From JACCZX01 sp963791315 (GTDB lineage Bacteria; Pseudomonadota; Gammaproteobacteria; Burkholderiales; Burkholderiaceae_F), in assembly GCA_963791315.1 (NCBI GenBank), contig CAWBRQ010000005.1:1-64000 (forward strand): a stretch of 64,000 nt of DNA, given 5' to 3'. The notes under the pieces are model-generated. The model did no database searches, was not told the origin of the DNA, and saw nothing but the letters and a program-made list of their open reading frames with translations. Positions 46,752 to 55,210 of the stretch are shown piece after piece. Position numbers and translations under genes: made by a program. Each line of letters opens with the position of its first letter. The stretch's first letter is position 1.

Positions 46752-47926
46752 GCGACAAATCCGACAAGCAACACTTCGCCACACGTGTGATTCACGCAGG
46801 TCAGTCACCCGACCCGACGACCGGCGCGATCATGCCGCCCATTTACGCCACTTCGACCTTCGTGCAGCAAAGTCCGGGCGTGCACAAAGGCCTCGACTAT
46901 GGCCGTTCACATAACCCGACGCGCTGGGCGCTCGAGCGTTGTGTGGCGGATCTTGAAAGCGGCGCTCAGGCGTATGCGTTCGCTTCCGGCATGGCGGCCA
47001 TTGCGACCGTGCTCGAAACCCTCGACGCCGGCGCGCATGTCGTTGCCGGCGACGATTTGTACGGTGGCACGTTTCGGTTGTTTGAGCGCGTGCGCAAGCG
47101 CAGTGCGGGGCATGCGTTCACATTCGTCGACATGTCGAATATCGACCAGTTGACTGCTGCGCTGCGCCCAGAAACAAGAATGGTGTGGGTCGAAACCCCA
47201 AGTAATCCTTTGCTCAAACTGGCGGATCTAAAAGCCATCGCAACGCTTTGTCGTGCGCGCAACATCATCGCGGTCGCCGACAACACGTTCGCGAGCCCGT
47301 GGGTGCAGCGCCCGCTCGAGTCCGGTTTCGATGTCGTTGTCCATTCAACAACCAAGTACCTGAACGGGCACTCGGACATCATCGGTGGCGTTGCGATCAT
47401 TGGCACCGATGAACGGCTCGCACCGATGCGCGAGCAATTGGGCTTCTTGCAAAATGCGGTCGGTGCGATCGCCGGCCCGTTCGATAGTTTCCTGACGCTG
47501 CGGGGAATCAAGACACTCGCGCTACGGATGCAGCGGCACTGCGAGAACGCGTTGACGCTGGCCCAGTGGCTGGAAGCACAGCCGAAGGTCAGGCAGGTTC
47601 GCTACCCAGGTCTGCCGTCACATCCGCATCACGGGCTGGCACGCCGACAGATGCATGGCTACGGCGGGATGATTTCACTCGATCTTGCGACCGATGTGGC
47701 CGGCGCTCGACGCTTCCTCGAAAGTTGTGAAGTGTTCGCACTTGCCGAGAGTCTCGGCGGCGTCGAGAGCCTGATCGAGCACCCGGCCATCATGACGCAC
47801 GCGACGATCCCGCCTGCGCAGCGCACGCGGCTCGGAATAGGCGATGCGCTGGTAAGACTATCGGTCGGAGTGGAAAGTGTCGACGACTTGCAACGCGACC
47901 TTGCTCGTGCGCTCGACGCTATCTAA
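46748..47926 (+). CDS. Cystathionine gamma-lyase/synthase family PLP enzyme
   Basis: A 392-residue Cys/Met metabolism PLP enzyme. The PLP Lys lies in HSTTKYLNGHSD; the signatures are DYGRSHNPTR, FASGMAAIATVLE, VWVETPSNPLLK and ESLGGVESLIEHPAIMTHA. Paired with the overlapping CBS gene it most likely cleaves cystathionine to cysteine (gamma-lyase), although synthase activity cannot be excluded by sequence. The pair lets the cell make cysteine from methionine when sulfate reduction is limited. It is convergent with the rhodanese gene, 12 bases away. Confidence 0.93.
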   Translation: MSDKSDKQHFATRVIHAGQSPDPTTGAIMPPIYATSTFVQQSPGVHKGLDYGRSHNPTRWALERCVADLESGAQAYAFASGMAAIATVLETLDAGAHVVAGDDLYGGTFRLFERVRKRSAGHAFTFVDMSNIDQLTAALRPETRMVWVETPSNPLLKLADLKAIATLCRARNIIAVADNTFASPWVQRPLESGFDVVVHSTTKYLNGHSDIIGGVAIIGTDERLAPMREQLGFLQNAVGAIAGPFDSFLTLRGIKTLALRMQRHCENALTLAQWLEAQPKVRQVRYPGLPSHPHHGLARRQMHGYGGMISLDLATDVAGARRFLESCEVFALAESLGGVESLIEHPAIMTHATIPPAQRTRLGIGDALVRLSVGVESVDDLQRDLARALDAI

Positions 47927-47938
47927 GTGGCGGCCGTG

Positions 47939-48424
47939 TTAGTCCTGTATCCACGGCAAGCCATGCGATCGCCAGCCGTCGATAAAGCCGCGCTGTTGTG
48001 AATGATTGCGCTGGCCCTCAAAGCCTTCCAGAACGTTGAAAACGCTTTGGTAGCCAGCGTCCTGTGCCACACGTGCGGCGTGGTGTGACCGCACGCCACT
48101 GCGACACAACAGTAAAACGGTTTCATCCGGTTGCGCCACCGCCTGCAGATCGCGCAGGAAGCGCTCGACCTGCTCGGGATCGGAGCCGTGCCACTCGGCT
48201 TGCAAAGCGCCTGGGACACAGCCCACGTACCTGACTTCCGGCGCCGTACGGACATCAACCAGTCGCGCGCGGCCCTCTTTATATAGACGCCACGCTTCCG
48301 GCGGTGTCACGGCACCTGCGTAGGCACCTTCGGTCGCCTCCAGCCGAGTGCGGGCGATATCGAGGATGCGCTCGGTTTCCGCCTGGCTACTTGCGTGCTG
48401 GGGTGCGTCGATGACTTCGTTCAT
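47939..48424 (-). CDS. Single-domain rhodanese-like sulfurtransferase
   Basis: 161 residues, cytoplasmic. One rhodanese domain with the catalytic Cys in LLLCRSGVRSHHAA and the conserved ARLVDVRTAPEVRYVGCVPG near the start. The Arg-Ser-Gly-Val-Arg loop favours persulfide-type chemistry. It is divergent from the sulfite reductase operon across 184 bases, which supports a role in sulfur delivery or thiosulfate/sulfite balance. This arrangement (rhodanese facing cysI) is common in betaproteobacteria. Confidence 0.9.
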   Translation of the reverse strand: MNEVIDAPQHASSQAETERILDIARTRLEATEGAYAGAVTPPEAWRLYKEGRARLVDVRTAPEVRYVGCVPGALQAEWHGSDPEQVERFLRDLQAVAQPDETVLLLCRSGVRSHHAARVAQDAGYQSVFNVLEGFEGQRNHSQQRGFIDGWRSHGLPWIQD

Positions 48425-48509
48425 AGGAGACGAGCTTCAGGTTGCCCATTATTTGGTGTCGGCACCGGCGCCAACGACCAAATCGTTCAAAGCAAGGTTC
48501 TAACGGGAA

Positions 48510-48520
48510 TAAGGCTTATC
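48510..48520. promoter_or_regulatory. Candidate LysR-type (CysB-like) binding site
   Basis: ATAAGGCTTAT is a perfect 5-1-5 inverted repeat in the AT-richer gap between the rhodanese and sulfite reductase genes, with a second GATAAG at 48531. LysR-type regulators such as CysB bind short AT-rich palindromes in such positions. The assignment is by place and shape only. Confidence 0.35.
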
Positions 48521-48608
48521 GCGTGGCGGGATAAGCAAAGCTCGCTTTTATCGGTTGTGACTGTGAGAGACAGCTAGATTCCAAGACCTCTAGCTATGTC
48601 CGGACCTG

Positions 48609-50300
48609 ATGTACCGATATGACGCTGTCGATCGCACGCTCGTAGCCGAACGTGTAGCGGAATACCGTGATCAGACCGCTCGCTTTCTAAGCGGGCAGCT
48701 GTCTGAAGACGAGTTCCGCCCGCTGCGTCTGCGCAACGGCCTGTACGTGCAGCGCCACGCTCCCATGTTGCGCATCGCGATTCCGTATGGCGTGCTGTCG
48801 GCGGATCAGATGCGGACGCTGGCGAGGATCGCGCGCCGCTATGACCGCGGGTACGGACACTTCACCACGCGTCAAAACATTCAGTTCAACTGGATTCGTA
48901 TCGAAGACTCGCCCGACATCCTCGAGGAGCTGGCGAGCGTCGAAATGCATGCGATTCAAACCAGCGGCAACTCGGTACGCAATATCACGAGCGATGAATT
49001 CGCGGGTGTCGCCGCAGATGAGCTGGTCGATCCGCGCGCGTTCTGCGAAATCCTGCGGCAATGGTCTTCGTTTCATCCCGAGTTCACGTGGCTGCCGCGC
49101 AAGTTCAAGATCGCGATCAATGGTGCACGTGAGGATCGAGCAGCGGTTGCCTTTCACGACATCGGATTGCACCTGACGCGCGCACCGGACGGCGCGCTCG
49201 GCTTCCGTGTGCTCGTAGGCGGCGGCATGGGACGCACACCGATTATCGGCACGGTAATCCGTGAATTTTTACCGTGGCAACAGTATTTGACCTACATCGA
49301 ATCGATCCTGCGCGTTTATAACCGCCACGGCCGACGCGACAACATTCACAAGGCACGCATCAAGATTCTGGTACGTGCACTCGGCATCGAAGAGTTTGCG
49401 CGTCAGGTCGAGGAAGACTTTGAGCCGTTTGCCGGCGGGCCATCGACAGTGACCGACGAGGAATTGCATCGCGTTGCCAGCTACTTTGCACCTGCGCCGT
49501 ACAGGGTGCTCGACGAGCGAGCGCTTGACATCTCAGATCGCGCATTCGCGCGCTGGGTCGAGCGCAGCGTCAAGCCGCACCGTGTATCAGGCTATCGCTC
49601 GGTCGTGCTGTCGTTGAAGCCGACTGGAGTCGCTCCCGGCGACGCCAGTGCGGAGCAGATGGAGATGGTTGCCGACTGGGCCGAACGCTTCGGTTTTGGA
49701 GAGATACGCGTTTCGCACGAGCAGAATTTGATTCTTCCCGATGTCCGGCTCGATCGGCTGCGTACGCTGTGGCAGGAGGCGAAGGCTGCAGGTCTGGCGA
49801 CACCGAACGTCGGATTACTGACCGACATCATCGCGTGCCCGGGCGGAGATTTCTGTTCGCTTGCCAATGCGAAATCGATTCCAATCGCCGAAAGCATTCA
49901 GCGTCGCTTTGACGATCTCGACTATCTGCACGACATCGGCGAAATAAACATCAATATCTCGGGGTGCATCAACTCGTGCGGCCATCATCATGTGGGTCAC
50001 ATTGGCATCCTGGGCGTCGATAAGGACGGCGACGAGTGGTATCAGGTATCGCTGGGCGGCGCCGATGGATCTTCGGCCGGCAGCGAGCGCGTCGCGATCG
50101 GTCGCATCATCGGCCCGTCGTTCAAGGCCGAGCAAATGCCCGACGTCGTCGAGCGGCTGATCGACACCTTCGTGTCGTTGCGCGAAGACGGTGAGCGCTT
50201 CATCGACACAGTCGTGCGCGTCGGATCCGTTCCGTTCAAGGAACGCGTCTATAGCGAAGGTGCACCGGCGCACAAACGCCGCGAAGAGGTGAGCGCATGA
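48609..50300 (+). CDS. cysI: Sulfite reductase hemoprotein (CysI-type)
   Basis: 563 residues with two ferredoxin-like halves and the siroheme/[4Fe-4S] site. The cluster ligands are the four Cys in CPGGDFC and SGCINSCGHHH. The substrate-binding Arg and Lys regions (FTTRQNIQFNW and RKFKIAINGA) are present. It reduces sulfite to sulfide by six electrons in sulfate assimilation. The start overlaps no other gene; the stop overlaps DUF934 by ATGA. Neither cysH nor cysDN follows, unlike the usual Burkholderiales order; those genes may lie elsewhere. Nitrite reductase is the alternative, but the DUF934 and SUMT neighbours favour sulfite. Confidence 0.9.
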   Translation: MYRYDAVDRTLVAERVAEYRDQTARFLSGQLSEDEFRPLRLRNGLYVQRHAPMLRIAIPYGVLSADQMRTLARIARRYDRGYGHFTTRQNIQFNWIRIEDSPDILEELASVEMHAIQTSGNSVRNITSDEFAGVAADELVDPRAFCEILRQWSSFHPEFTWLPRKFKIAINGAREDRAAVAFHDIGLHLTRAPDGALGFRVLVGGGMGRTPIIGTVIREFLPWQQYLTYIESILRVYNRHGRRDNIHKARIKILVRALGIEEFARQVEEDFEPFAGGPSTVTDEELHRVASYFAPAPYRVLDERALDISDRAFARWVERSVKPHRVSGYRSVVLSLKPTGVAPGDASAEQMEMVADWAERFGFGEIRVSHEQNLILPDVRLDRLRTLWQEAKAAGLATPNVGLLTDIIACPGGDFCSLANAKSIPIAESIQRRFDDLDYLHDIGEININISGCINSCGHHHVGHIGILGVDKDGDEWYQVSLGGADGSSAGSERVAIGRIIGPSFKAEQMPDVVERLIDTFVSLREDGERFIDTVVRVGSVPFKERVYSEGAPAHKRREEVSA

Positions 50301-50818
50301 ATCGCGCACCGGTGTTGACTCACGACGGGGCCTGGATTGCCGACGACTGGTCAGTCGTGAGCGACCCTGCGGTCGTCGTGAACGAAAACGGTGCGATGCT
50401 ACTGCCGCTGACAACGTATCTGACGCAATCATCATCGACCGCACACGGTGTACGTCTGCTGCCCGCAGACGATCCTGCCGCACTCGTTCCTTACCTGGAT
50501 GTAGTGCCGTTGATTGCGATCGATTTTCCGGTGTTCAACGACGGGCGCGGTTATTCCACCGCATCAGTTTTGCGCAGCCGTTACAAGTACCGCGGCGATC
50601 TACGTGCGATCGGTGATGTGTTGATCGATCAATTGTTTTTCATGCGCCGCGTCGGGTTTACGTCGTTTCTGCTGCGAGCCGATCAAGACCACGTCAAAGC
50701 TGCGGCGAAGATGCGAACCTTTTCAGATGCCTATCAGGGCGCTGCCGACAATCCGCTGCCTGCGTTCCGCCGCCATGCGCGACCGAACGCACGCGACCTG
50801 GCCGCGCACGACAAATGA
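50297..50818 (+). CDS. DUF934 family protein of the sulfite reductase operon
   Basis: 173 residues, cytoplasmic, with the DUF934 pattern (GVRLLPADDPAALVPYLD, IDFPVFNDGRGYS, LRGDLRAIGDVLIDQLFFMRR in related wording). It is almost always found right after cysI and is proposed to be an electron-donor or stability partner of the reductase. Overlaps at both ends by ATGA make it translationally coupled to cysI and SUMT. No redox-active Cys motif is evident. Confidence 0.9.
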   Translation: MNRAPVLTHDGAWIADDWSVVSDPAVVVNENGAMLLPLTTYLTQSSSTAHGVRLLPADDPAALVPYLDVVPLIAIDFPVFNDGRGYSTASVLRSRYKYRGDLRAIGDVLIDQLFFMRRVGFTSFLLRADQDHVKAAAKMRTFSDAYQGAADNPLPAFRRHARPNARDLAAHDK

Positions 50819-51597
50819 CCGGGCTGCGTGACGCTATGCCACGAGTCTATTTCGTCGGTGCCGGCCCAGGCGCTGCGGACCTGCTGACGGTACGCGCGGT
50901 ACGCATCCTCGCGACCGCCGAATTCGTGCTGCACGACGCGTTGGTCGAGGCATCCGTGCTTGAACTGGCTCCGCGCGCGCAGCGCATCGCGGTCGGCAAG
51001 CGCGCGCAGCGTCCTTCTACCGCGCAACGCTTCATCAACAAGACGCTCGTCGATTGCGCTCGCAAATCGTCATGTGTTGTGCGCCTGAAAGGCGGCGACC
51101 CATCTGTATTCGGCAGGCTCGATGAAGAAATGCAGGCGCTGCGTGCGGTTGGAATCGCGTTCGAGGTAGTGCCGGGAATCACCGCGGCGAGCGCAGCAGC
51201 CGCCGAGCTGCAGGCGTCTCTGACCTTGCGTGGTGTCGCCCGCGCGGTAACGTTTCTGACACCCTGCGTGTGCGACGAGCATGACGACGCTACCTGGGCG
51301 CCTGCGCTCGATAGTCTGCGGGCGGGAGGCTCACTCGGCGTCTACATGGCCGGGCGACACATTGCCGCGACCGCGCAGCGGCTGATCGCAGATGGCCAGC
51401 TTGCGTCAACACCGATCGCGGTGCTTGAGAGCGTCAGCCTTGCAGACTCGCGCCATTGGCTGGGCACGCTCGGTAGCGCGGCGGTAACGCCGCCAGAGAT
51501 CGGGGCTGGGCCGGTGATGCTGCTGATCGGCGAAGCGCTGCGCGGTGCGCTCGAGCGTTCAAATGAACGCGACACTGCGATCGCGCGCGCTGCCTAG
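50815..51597 (+). CDS. cobA: Uroporphyrinogen-III C-methyltransferase (SUMT)
   Basis: 260 residues; methylates uroporphyrinogen III at C-2 and C-7 to precorrin-2, the precursor of siroheme. Motifs: VGAGPGAADLLTVRA (P-loop-like), RLKGGDPSVFGR and VPGITAASAAAAE (SAM site), and GVYMAGRH. It is the single-domain CobA type, without the CysG N-terminal dehydrogenase/chelatase half; that step would need another protein. A CbiX-type chelatase is encoded 7.3 kb downstream. It is the last gene of the cysI operon, and its product completes cofactor supply for sulfite reductase. Confidence 0.93.
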   Translation: MTGLRDAMPRVYFVGAGPGAADLLTVRAVRILATAEFVLHDALVEASVLELAPRAQRIAVGKRAQRPSTAQRFINKTLVDCARKSSCVVRLKGGDPSVFGRLDEEMQALRAVGIAFEVVPGITAASAAAAELQASLTLRGVARAVTFLTPCVCDEHDDATWAPALDSLRAGGSLGVYMAGRHIAATAQRLIADGQLASTPIAVLESVSLADSRHWLGTLGSAAVTPPEIGAGPVMLLIGEALRGALERSNERDTAIARAA

Positions 51598-51616
51598 TAA
51601 CTGACCGCTTGCGTTA

Positions 51617-52777
51617 CTAAATGCGGTAGCGGTCGACCAATTGCTTGGCGATCACGGTTCGTAGTATCTCGTTGGTGCCCTCACCGATGCACATCAACAT
51701 CGCGTCGCGGTAATAGCGCTCGATATCGTATTCCACCGAATAGCTGTACCCGCCGAAGATGCGCATGCCTTCCTGTGCACAGTAGGCACCGGCTTCGGAG
51801 CCCGCAAGCTTCGCCATCGCGGCTTCGAGATCACAGCGCTCGCCGCGGTCAAACTTGCGTGCCGCCTGCTCGATCAACCGCTTCGAGCCTTCGACCTGCG
51901 TCACCATGTCGGCCAACTTCATCTGCACAGCCTGGTGTTGCCAGATCGGTTTGCCGAACGCACTGCGCTCCTGTGCATAGCGAAGCGAAAGCTTCAGCGC
52001 GCCCTCGGCGATGCCGGTGCCGCGCGCTGCTACGTTGATGCGGCCCAGCTCGAGTCCGCCCGCGGTCTGCACGAATCCCTTGCCTTCGACGCCACCCAAA
52101 AGATTGTCTTTGGAGACGCGGTAATTGTCGAAATTGATCTCGCACGTGTCGATCGAGCGATAACCCATTTTCTTCAGCTTGTTGACGTTGTATCCGGGGC
52201 CTTTCTCGGCAATCAACAGACTCATTCCCTTGTGACGCGGTTGCGCGTCAGGGTCGGTCTTCACCAACAGCAGCGTGAAGTGTCCGTACATGCTGTTGGT
52301 AATCCACATCTTGCTGCCGTTGACGACGTAGTCGTCGCCATCGAGCTTCGCGGTCGTGCGAATCGCCTGTAGGTCGGAGCCTGCATTCGGTTCGGTCAAG
52401 CCGATGCTGCCGCGCAGCTCACCCGTCGCCATCCTGGGCAGGTATCTCTGCTTCTGCTCATCGGTGCCGTTGCGCTCGATCGCCGACGCCACGATCAGGT
52501 GCGAGTTGAAGATGCCCGATGGCGCCATCCACGCGCCTGCGACCTTGATCACGATTTGCGCATAGGTCCACGCCGACAGACCCAGCCCGCCGTATTCCTC
52601 GCCGATCGTCGCACCGAACAGTCCGAGCTCTTTCATCTGTTCGACGATGTCGTGCGGATATTCGTCGGCGAGATCGTACTTGCGAGCTACCGGCCGCAGT
52701 TCCTTTTCAACCCACGTCTCGACTGCGTCGACGAACTGTTGCTGATCATCGGGCGGGTTGGTCACTCGCGTATCCAT
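51617..52777 (-). CDS. Acyl-CoA dehydrogenase
   Basis: 386 residues, FAD-dependent. Blocks: GSIGLTEPNAGSDLQAIRTTA and MWITNSMYGHFTLLLVKT for FAD binding, YRVSKDNLLGGVEGKGF, then ERSAFGKPIWQHQAVQMKLAD, and GYSYSVEYDIERYYRD with the usual Glu region near the C-terminus. It oxidises an acyl-CoA to its 2,3-enoyl form. It is encoded after the CitE-like and MaoC genes (gap 17 bases), where an alpha,beta-desaturation before hydration would fit. Candidate substrates are methylsuccinyl-CoA or other short branched or dicarboxylic acyl-CoAs. ATG at 52777 is preceded by CGGAGA. Confidence 0.92.
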   Translation of the reverse strand: MDTRVTNPPDDQQQFVDAVETWVEKELRPVARKYDLADEYPHDIVEQMKELGLFGATIGEEYGGLGLSAWTYAQIVIKVAGAWMAPSGIFNSHLIVASAIERNGTDEQKQRYLPRMATGELRGSIGLTEPNAGSDLQAIRTTAKLDGDDYVVNGSKMWITNSMYGHFTLLLVKTDPDAQPRHKGMSLLIAEKGPGYNVNKLKKMGYRSIDTCEINFDNYRVSKDNLLGGVEGKGFVQTAGGLELGRINVAARGTGIAEGALKLSLRYAQERSAFGKPIWQHQAVQMKLADMVTQVEGSKRLIEQAARKFDRGERCDLEAAMAKLAGSEAGAYCAQEGMRIFGGYSYSVEYDIERYYRDAMLMCIGEGTNEILRTVIAKQLVDRYRI

Positions 52778-52794
52778 GCTGTCTCCGTTTTCTT

Positions 52795-53313
52795 CTAGTA
52801 GTTGACTTTGTCTTCGACGCTGTGGCCAAGCTTGGCGATCAGCATCGTGCGGCCGAAAGTGCACACTTCCTTGCCGTTTTGATTGGTACCGACCGTGCGC
52901 ACGGTCACGATTCCAGCGCCAGGCCGCGAGCTCGATTCACGCTTGTCGAGCACTTCGGACGTCGCATACAACGTATCGCCGGCGAACAATGGAAACGTAA
53001 GCTTGATATCGCTCCATCCAAGGTTCGCGATCGCCTTTTGACTGACGTCCGTGACGCTCATGCCGACCATCAGCGCCACCGTGAACGGACTGCATACGAT
53101 GCACTTGCCGAACTCGCTCTTCTTCGCATACTCGGCGTCGAAATGCATCGGATGCGTATTCATCGTCAACAGCGTGAACCACGTGTTGTCGGTTTCGGTA
53201 ATCGTGCGCCCCGGACGGTGTTCGTAGATGTCGCCGATCGTGAACTCTTCGTAATGGCGACCGAAGGTTTCGCGATAGCGCTTTTCGCCCACCTGCTTGA
53301 TGACTTGAACCAT
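52795..53313 (-). CDS. MaoC family hydratase (mesaconyl/itaconyl-CoA type)
   Basis: 172 residues, single hot-dog domain. The pattern LLTMNTHPMHFDAEYA, with His near the middle and SPFTVALMVGMSVTDVSQ, is typical of R-specific enoyl-CoA hydratases in the group with mesaconyl-C4-CoA or itaconyl-CoA hydratases. It should add water to the double bond made by the adjacent acyl-CoA dehydrogenase or a CoA-transferase product. The gene sits between CitE-like lyase and dehydrogenase with gaps under 20 bases. Substrate assignment is by context. Confidence 0.85.
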   Translation of the reverse strand: MVQVIKQVGEKRYRETFGRHYEEFTIGDIYEHRPGRTITETDNTWFTLLTMNTHPMHFDAEYAKKSEFGKCIVCSPFTVALMVGMSVTDVSQKAIANLGWSDIKLTFPLFAGDTLYATSEVLDKRESSSRPGAGIVTVRTVGTNQNGKEVCTFGRTMLIAKLGHSVEDKVNY

Positions 53314-53321
53314 GTCTGCTC

Positions 53322-54176
53322 CTATTGAGTAAGGCTCGAGAGTTCGACCACTCGGCGCGCTTTGCGCAATACCGGTGCGTCGACCATGCGGCCTTCGAAA
53401 ATGAATGCGCCGTCGGTGGGACCATCGGGTAATGCCTGCAACAAGGCTTTGGCCCACGCCAATTCCGCAGGCGATGGCGCAAACGCCGCGTGAATGATTG
53501 AGATCTGCTGCGGATGGATCGCCGTCTTGCAGCCGAAGCCAAGCGCCAGAACTTTGCGGGTTTCTTCGCTCAGATCGTCGGGCCGCTTCAGATCGATGTG
53601 AGGAACGTCCCAGGCCTGCAGTCCGGCGGCTTTCGCTGCGTTAACCAGCCGGCCGCGAGCATGCAGCAAACCGTCCCAACCGAACTGCGCGCCGAGCTCG
53701 GCTGCGAGATCCGCACCCCCGAGCATCAGCGCGGCGAGCTTGCCGCCGGCGTGCGCGATCGATAACGCGTTTTCGACTCCGCGCGGCGTCTCGATCAACG
53801 CAGTCAACCGCTCGTACTGATGGCCCACCCACGAATGCAGCGCCTGAAGGTCCGCTGCGTCTTCGACCTTGGGTACCAACAACCAGTCAACATGTACTCC
53901 GGATTCGCTCAGCGCCAGCACATCGCGCAGTCCTTCGAGCGTGCGCAGACCGTTGATGCGCAGCGCGATCGCCGGTCCGGCCGCTGATGTGTTCTTACTC
54001 AACCAGCCGAGGACCTGCTCGCGCGCAAGTTGCTTTCGATCAGCATGCACCGCGTCTTCCAGATCAATGCACACTAGATCGGCTCCGGCGGCCATGGCCT
54101 TCGGAAAGCGTTCGGCCTTCTCGCCCGAAACAAACAACATCGAGCGGGGCGCAGCTTGCAAATGGCTTGACGGCAT
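53322..54176 (-). CDS. CitE/HpcH-type CoA lyase or aldolase
   Basis: 284 residues, TIM-barrel, Mg-dependent. Conserved: RSMLFVSGEKAERF at the N-terminus, VCIDLEDAVHADRK (metal Glu/Asp), LRINGL, ALIETPRGVENA (Glu) and LGGADLAAELGA. CitE-like enzymes cleave (methyl)malyl- or citramalyl-CoA to acetyl-CoA plus glyoxylate or pyruvate. As the first gene of the unit, followed by MaoC hydratase and acyl-CoA dehydrogenase, citramalyl-CoA is a good candidate. The upstream gap holds a promoter with an overlapping palindrome. C-terminal LALGFGCKTAIHPQQI is typical. Confidence 0.9.
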   Translation of the reverse strand: MPSSHLQAAPRSMLFVSGEKAERFPKAMAAGADLVCIDLEDAVHADRKQLAREQVLGWLSKNTSAAGPAIALRINGLRTLEGLRDVLALSESGVHVDWLLVPKVEDAADLQALHSWVGHQYERLTALIETPRGVENALSIAHAGGKLAALMLGGADLAAELGAQFGWDGLLHARGRLVNAAKAAGLQAWDVPHIDLKRPDDLSEETRKVLALGFGCKTAIHPQQISIIHAAFAPSPAELAWAKALLQALPDGPTDGAFIFEGRMVDAPVLRKARRVVELSSLTQ

Positions 54177-54198
54177 GCGGATATGGGTTAAGCTCTGA

Positions 54199-54212
54199 AA
54201 TGTCCGGACATT
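54199..54212. promoter_or_regulatory. GntR operator palindrome (citE side)
   Basis: AATGTCCGGACATT is a perfect 14-bp palindrome. It lies between the citE-like gene and the divergent gntR-like gene and overlaps the -10 box of the citE promoter (its first bases are part of CATAAT). The core TGTCCG-G-ACA recurs at 55180 with one change. Confidence 0.65.
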
Positions 54213-54239
54213 ATGGAAGAGGTTGATTGCGTATGTCAA
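54210..54239 (-). promoter_or_regulatory. Promoter of the citE-maoC-acd unit
   Basis: On the minus strand TTGACA (54239-54234) is followed after 18 bases by CATAAT (54215-54210). It reads toward the CitE-like start, 34 bases beyond. The operator palindrome begins inside the -10 box, as expected for repression by blocking polymerase. Confidence 0.6.
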
Positions 54240-54267
54240 GGCTCGGTTGTGTGTTGAAATCTTTACC

Positions 54268-55095
54268 GTGAGCACGCACCGCAATTCGCCTGGGGTGTCG
54301 GCGAAAGCTTCCAAGACCAAGAACAAGGGGCGCCCCGCACCACGCCGCGCCAAGAACGAATTCGACGAGGGACAGCCGCGGTATCTGCAGATCGCACGCG
54401 AGCTGAAGCGCAGCATCGCCGATGGTTCGTATCCGGTCGGCGCACGGCTACCGACCGAACTCGAGTTGTGCGAACAATTCGGTATCAGCCGCTTCACCGC
54501 ACGCGCGGCGGTCCGCATTCTGTCGTCGGCCGGACTGGTGGTACGGCGGCAGCGTGTTGGCACTGTCGTCGTCGCGACACCGGACGACGCGCGCTACAGC
54601 CACGATGCAGCATCTTTGCGCGACCTGCTGCAGTATGCGCAAGACACCGAGCTGCGGCTCATTTACATCGGCAAGGTGGCGCTGACCAAGGCGCAGGCTC
54701 GTGAGTTAGGCGTGAAAGCAGGCGACGAGTGGACTTACGCCGTAGGGATGCGACACGGAGCCAAGACCAACGGGCACGGGGACCGTCCGTTCTGCCTCAC
54801 GCGCCTGTATTTGAACCCGGTGTTAAAGGGCATCGAAACGCGTTTGCGTGCGCGTAAGACGGCCGTGTATGCGCTGATCGAGAAGGAGTACAAGATTCCG
54901 ATCGAACGCGTCGAGCAGGATTTTCAGGGCGTAGTGCTCGATGCGGACGATGCCGCCAATTTGGGAGCGCAGGTCGGCGCGCCCGCTCTTCGCATCGTGC
55001 GTCGCTACTACAGCGAGGACGGCAGGCTGCTCGAACTCGCCGACAACGTGCATCCGAGCGATCGGTTCACCTACCAGATGCAGTTGCGTAAGTAA
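54268..55095 (+). CDS. GntR/HutC family transcription regulator
   Basis: About 275 residues. A winged-helix domain at the N-terminus (PRYLQIARELKRSIADGSYP, LPTELELCEQFGISRFTARAAVRIL) is followed by a UTRA ligand-binding domain. The UTRA domain senses small carboxylates, sugars or amino acids in relatives such as HutC. It lies between, and diverges from or precedes, the two gene units, each of which has a TGTCCG-type operator in its promoter. I infer it represses both until the inducing acid appears. GTG at 54268 is used; TTG at 54223 adds 15 residues. Terminal Lys-rich linker SAKASKTKNKG precedes the HTH. Confidence 0.88.
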   Translation: MSTHRNSPGVSAKASKTKNKGRPAPRRAKNEFDEGQPRYLQIARELKRSIADGSYPVGARLPTELELCEQFGISRFTARAAVRILSSAGLVVRRQRVGTVVVATPDDARYSHDAASLRDLLQYAQDTELRLIYIGKVALTKAQARELGVKAGDEWTYAVGMRHGAKTNGHGDRPFCLTRLYLNPVLKGIETRLRARKTAVYALIEKEYKIPIERVEQDFQGVVLDADDAANLGAQVGAPALRIVRRYYSEDGRLLELADNVHPSDRFTYQMQLRK

Positions 55096-55152
55096 CGGTT
55101 ACACCGCTCCGCGGGACGGCCGTTAAAAAAACCCCCGCCTCAAAAAGTCCGA

Positions 55153-55181
55153 TTGACATCCGTTTTGGGTCCATTTATATT
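55153..55181 (+). promoter_or_regulatory. Promoter of the bug-prpD-caiB unit
   Basis: TTGACA (55153-55158) is followed after exactly 17 bases by TATATT (55176-55181), a near-ideal sigma-70 promoter. The operator overlaps the end of the -10 box. A GGAG site at 55201 leads to ATG 55211. Confidence 0.7.
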
Positions 55182-55191
55182 GTCCGTACAA
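55180..55191. promoter_or_regulatory. GntR operator (bug side)
   Basis: TTGTCCGTACAA shares nine of ten core bases with the perfect palindrome at 54199 and is itself close to symmetric. Like that site, it starts in the last bases of the -10 box. Confidence 0.6.
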
Positions 55192-55210
55192 ATAGACTCA
55201 GGAGACATGG

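Noticed and set aside
48598..48607. TGTCCGGACC, near match to the GntR operator, just before cysI
   Set aside because: It lacks the symmetric flank, sits in the leader at the start codon, and TCCGGA is frequent in this DNA. A similar TGTCCGGACT at 57663 is inside a coding region.
55093..55125. Hairpin TAACGG...CCGTTA after gntR as a terminator
   Set aside because: The short stem is followed by A residues, not T, on the plus strand, and no minus-strand gene is there.
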